Source of the DNA: Rhodospirillaceae bacterium
Lineage (GTDB): Bacteria; Pseudomonadota; Alphaproteobacteria; Dongiales; Dongiaceae
Direction: 5' to 3'
Assembly: GCA_016794075.1 (NCBI GenBank)
Contig: JAEUKU010000203.1
Location: 1-6,132 of the forward strand
DNA length: 6,132 bases
The translations under genes were made by a program, and so were the position numbers. A model generated the notes under the pieces. That model saw nothing but the letters and a program-made list of their open reading frames with translations, made no database searches and had not been told where the DNA came from. Below are positions 5,852 to 6,132 of the stretch, piece by piece (position 1 is the stretch's first letter; every line of letters starts with the position of its first letter).

Positions 5852-6049
5852 ATGGCTCAATCCCTCCGGCATGCCGATTACCCTGGGGGATTATGGGTTA
5901 AACGCCGGTAAAGTCAGCAATTGGACGAAAGTCGTAGATGCGGCGCGGCATGGCTCGGCCCGGCCGGCGCAAAGCGGTGGCGGGGCTGGCGTATTGTGGC
6001 AAGAGTCACTATGTCTTCCTCACGTTGCGGTGCGGCGCTCGGAGGAAGG
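5852..6049. other. Divergent intergenic region between the chemoreceptor gene and moaD
   Basis: About 200 bp with no credible gene. It should hold promoters firing both ways. The part around 5888-5935 is AT-richer and contains a CATAAT-like -10 match for the minus strand (5894-5889), but the nearest -35-like TTGCTG is 19 bp away. On the plus strand GGAGGAAGG (6041-6049) is the moaD ribosome binding site. No molybdenum-cofactor riboswitch was recognised, and no hairpin stands out. Confidence 0.5.
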
Positions 6050-6132
6050 ATGAAGCTGCTCTATTTCGCCTGGGTGCGGACCGGCATCGGCCTGGCGCAG
6101 GAGGATGTGACCCCGCCGGCGGAGGTGAAGAC
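6050..6132 (+). CDS. moaD: Molybdopterin synthase sulfur-carrier subunit MoaD, 5' part only
   Basis: The first 27 codons are visible; the gene runs out of the window. The N-terminus MKLLYFAWVRTGIGLAQEDV matches the first beta strand and following turn of alphaproteobacterial MoaD, the ubiquitin-like small subunit that carries the C-terminal thiocarboxylate used by MoaE to build molybdopterin from cPMP. The catalytic C-terminal Gly-Gly cannot be seen here. The start is well supported by GGAGG 4 nt before the ATG. In many alphaproteobacteria moaE follows directly. Only a short piece is available, so the call rests on N-terminal resemblance. Confidence 0.8.
   Translation, partial: MKLLYFAWVRTGIGLAQEDVTPPAEVK

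Noticed and set aside
4481..5911. 476-codon open frame on the plus strand opposite the chemoreceptor
   Set aside because: Low-complexity arginine/leucine/glycine-rich translation with no motifs; the minus strand encodes an unmistakable chemoreceptor signalling domain.
6001..6017. Promoter for moaD near CACTATGT
   Set aside because: The best -35/-10 pairing I could find matches the consensus at only about half the positions, so it is not reported as a feature.
5811..6053. 80-codon plus-strand frame running into moaD
   Set aside because: It overlaps the chemoreceptor start and the divergent promoter region, and its composition is not protein-like.

Overview
The window comes from a GC-rich bacterial chromosome, most likely an alphaproteobacterium and possibly of the Rhizobiales type. 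The reasons are strong G/C bias at third codon positions, long open shadow frames opposite real genes, an MttB-family protein with the alanine/arginine-rich N-terminus common in rhizobial homologues, a short ArsC and a membrane-free chemoreceptor. The genus cannot be named from this sequence. Six protein genes are visible, two of them cut by the window edges. There is no sign of mobile elements, tRNA or rRNA genes, or CRISPR.

Layout. 1-532 (minus): almost all of cobU/cobP, a cobalamin (B12) nucleotide-loop assembly enzyme. 533-1057: a long non-coding stretch holding a cobalamin riboswitch for cobU (577-765, minus), a small hairpin near its ribosome binding site, a weak minus-strand promoter candidate, and an AT-richer island upstream of the next gene. 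1058-2275 (plus): a soluble PAS-type sensor histidine kinase with no response regulator beside it. 2276-2424: a regulatory intergenic region with a 12-bp tandem repeat, a perfect 16-bp palindrome, a plausible sigma70 promoter and an 18-bp operator-like inverted repeat lying over the predicted transcription start. 2425-4035 (plus): a trimethylamine methyltransferase (MttB) superfamily protein without pyrrolysine. 4040-4384 (minus): a glutaredoxin-type arsenate reductase, convergent with the mttB-like gene across only 4 bp. 4448-5851 (minus): a soluble methyl-accepting chemotaxis protein whose signalling domain is N-terminal and whose probable sensor domain is C-terminal. 6050 to the end (plus): the first 27 codons of moaD, for molybdopterin synthase.

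How the genes may work together. The clearest functional thread is vitamin B12. CobU makes it under riboswitch control, and MttB-superfamily enzymes transfer methyl groups from quaternary or tertiary amines to a B12-bearing corrinoid protein. The mttB-like gene appears to be separately controlled by a DNA-binding repressor at a near-perfect dyad. That regulator, the corrinoid protein and a corrinoid reductase are not in this window. The kinase, arsenate reductase, chemoreceptor and moaD look like independent transcription units. Nothing here amounts to a clearly new multi-gene system. The best leads are the mttB-like gene with its operator and the unusual chemoreceptor architecture.
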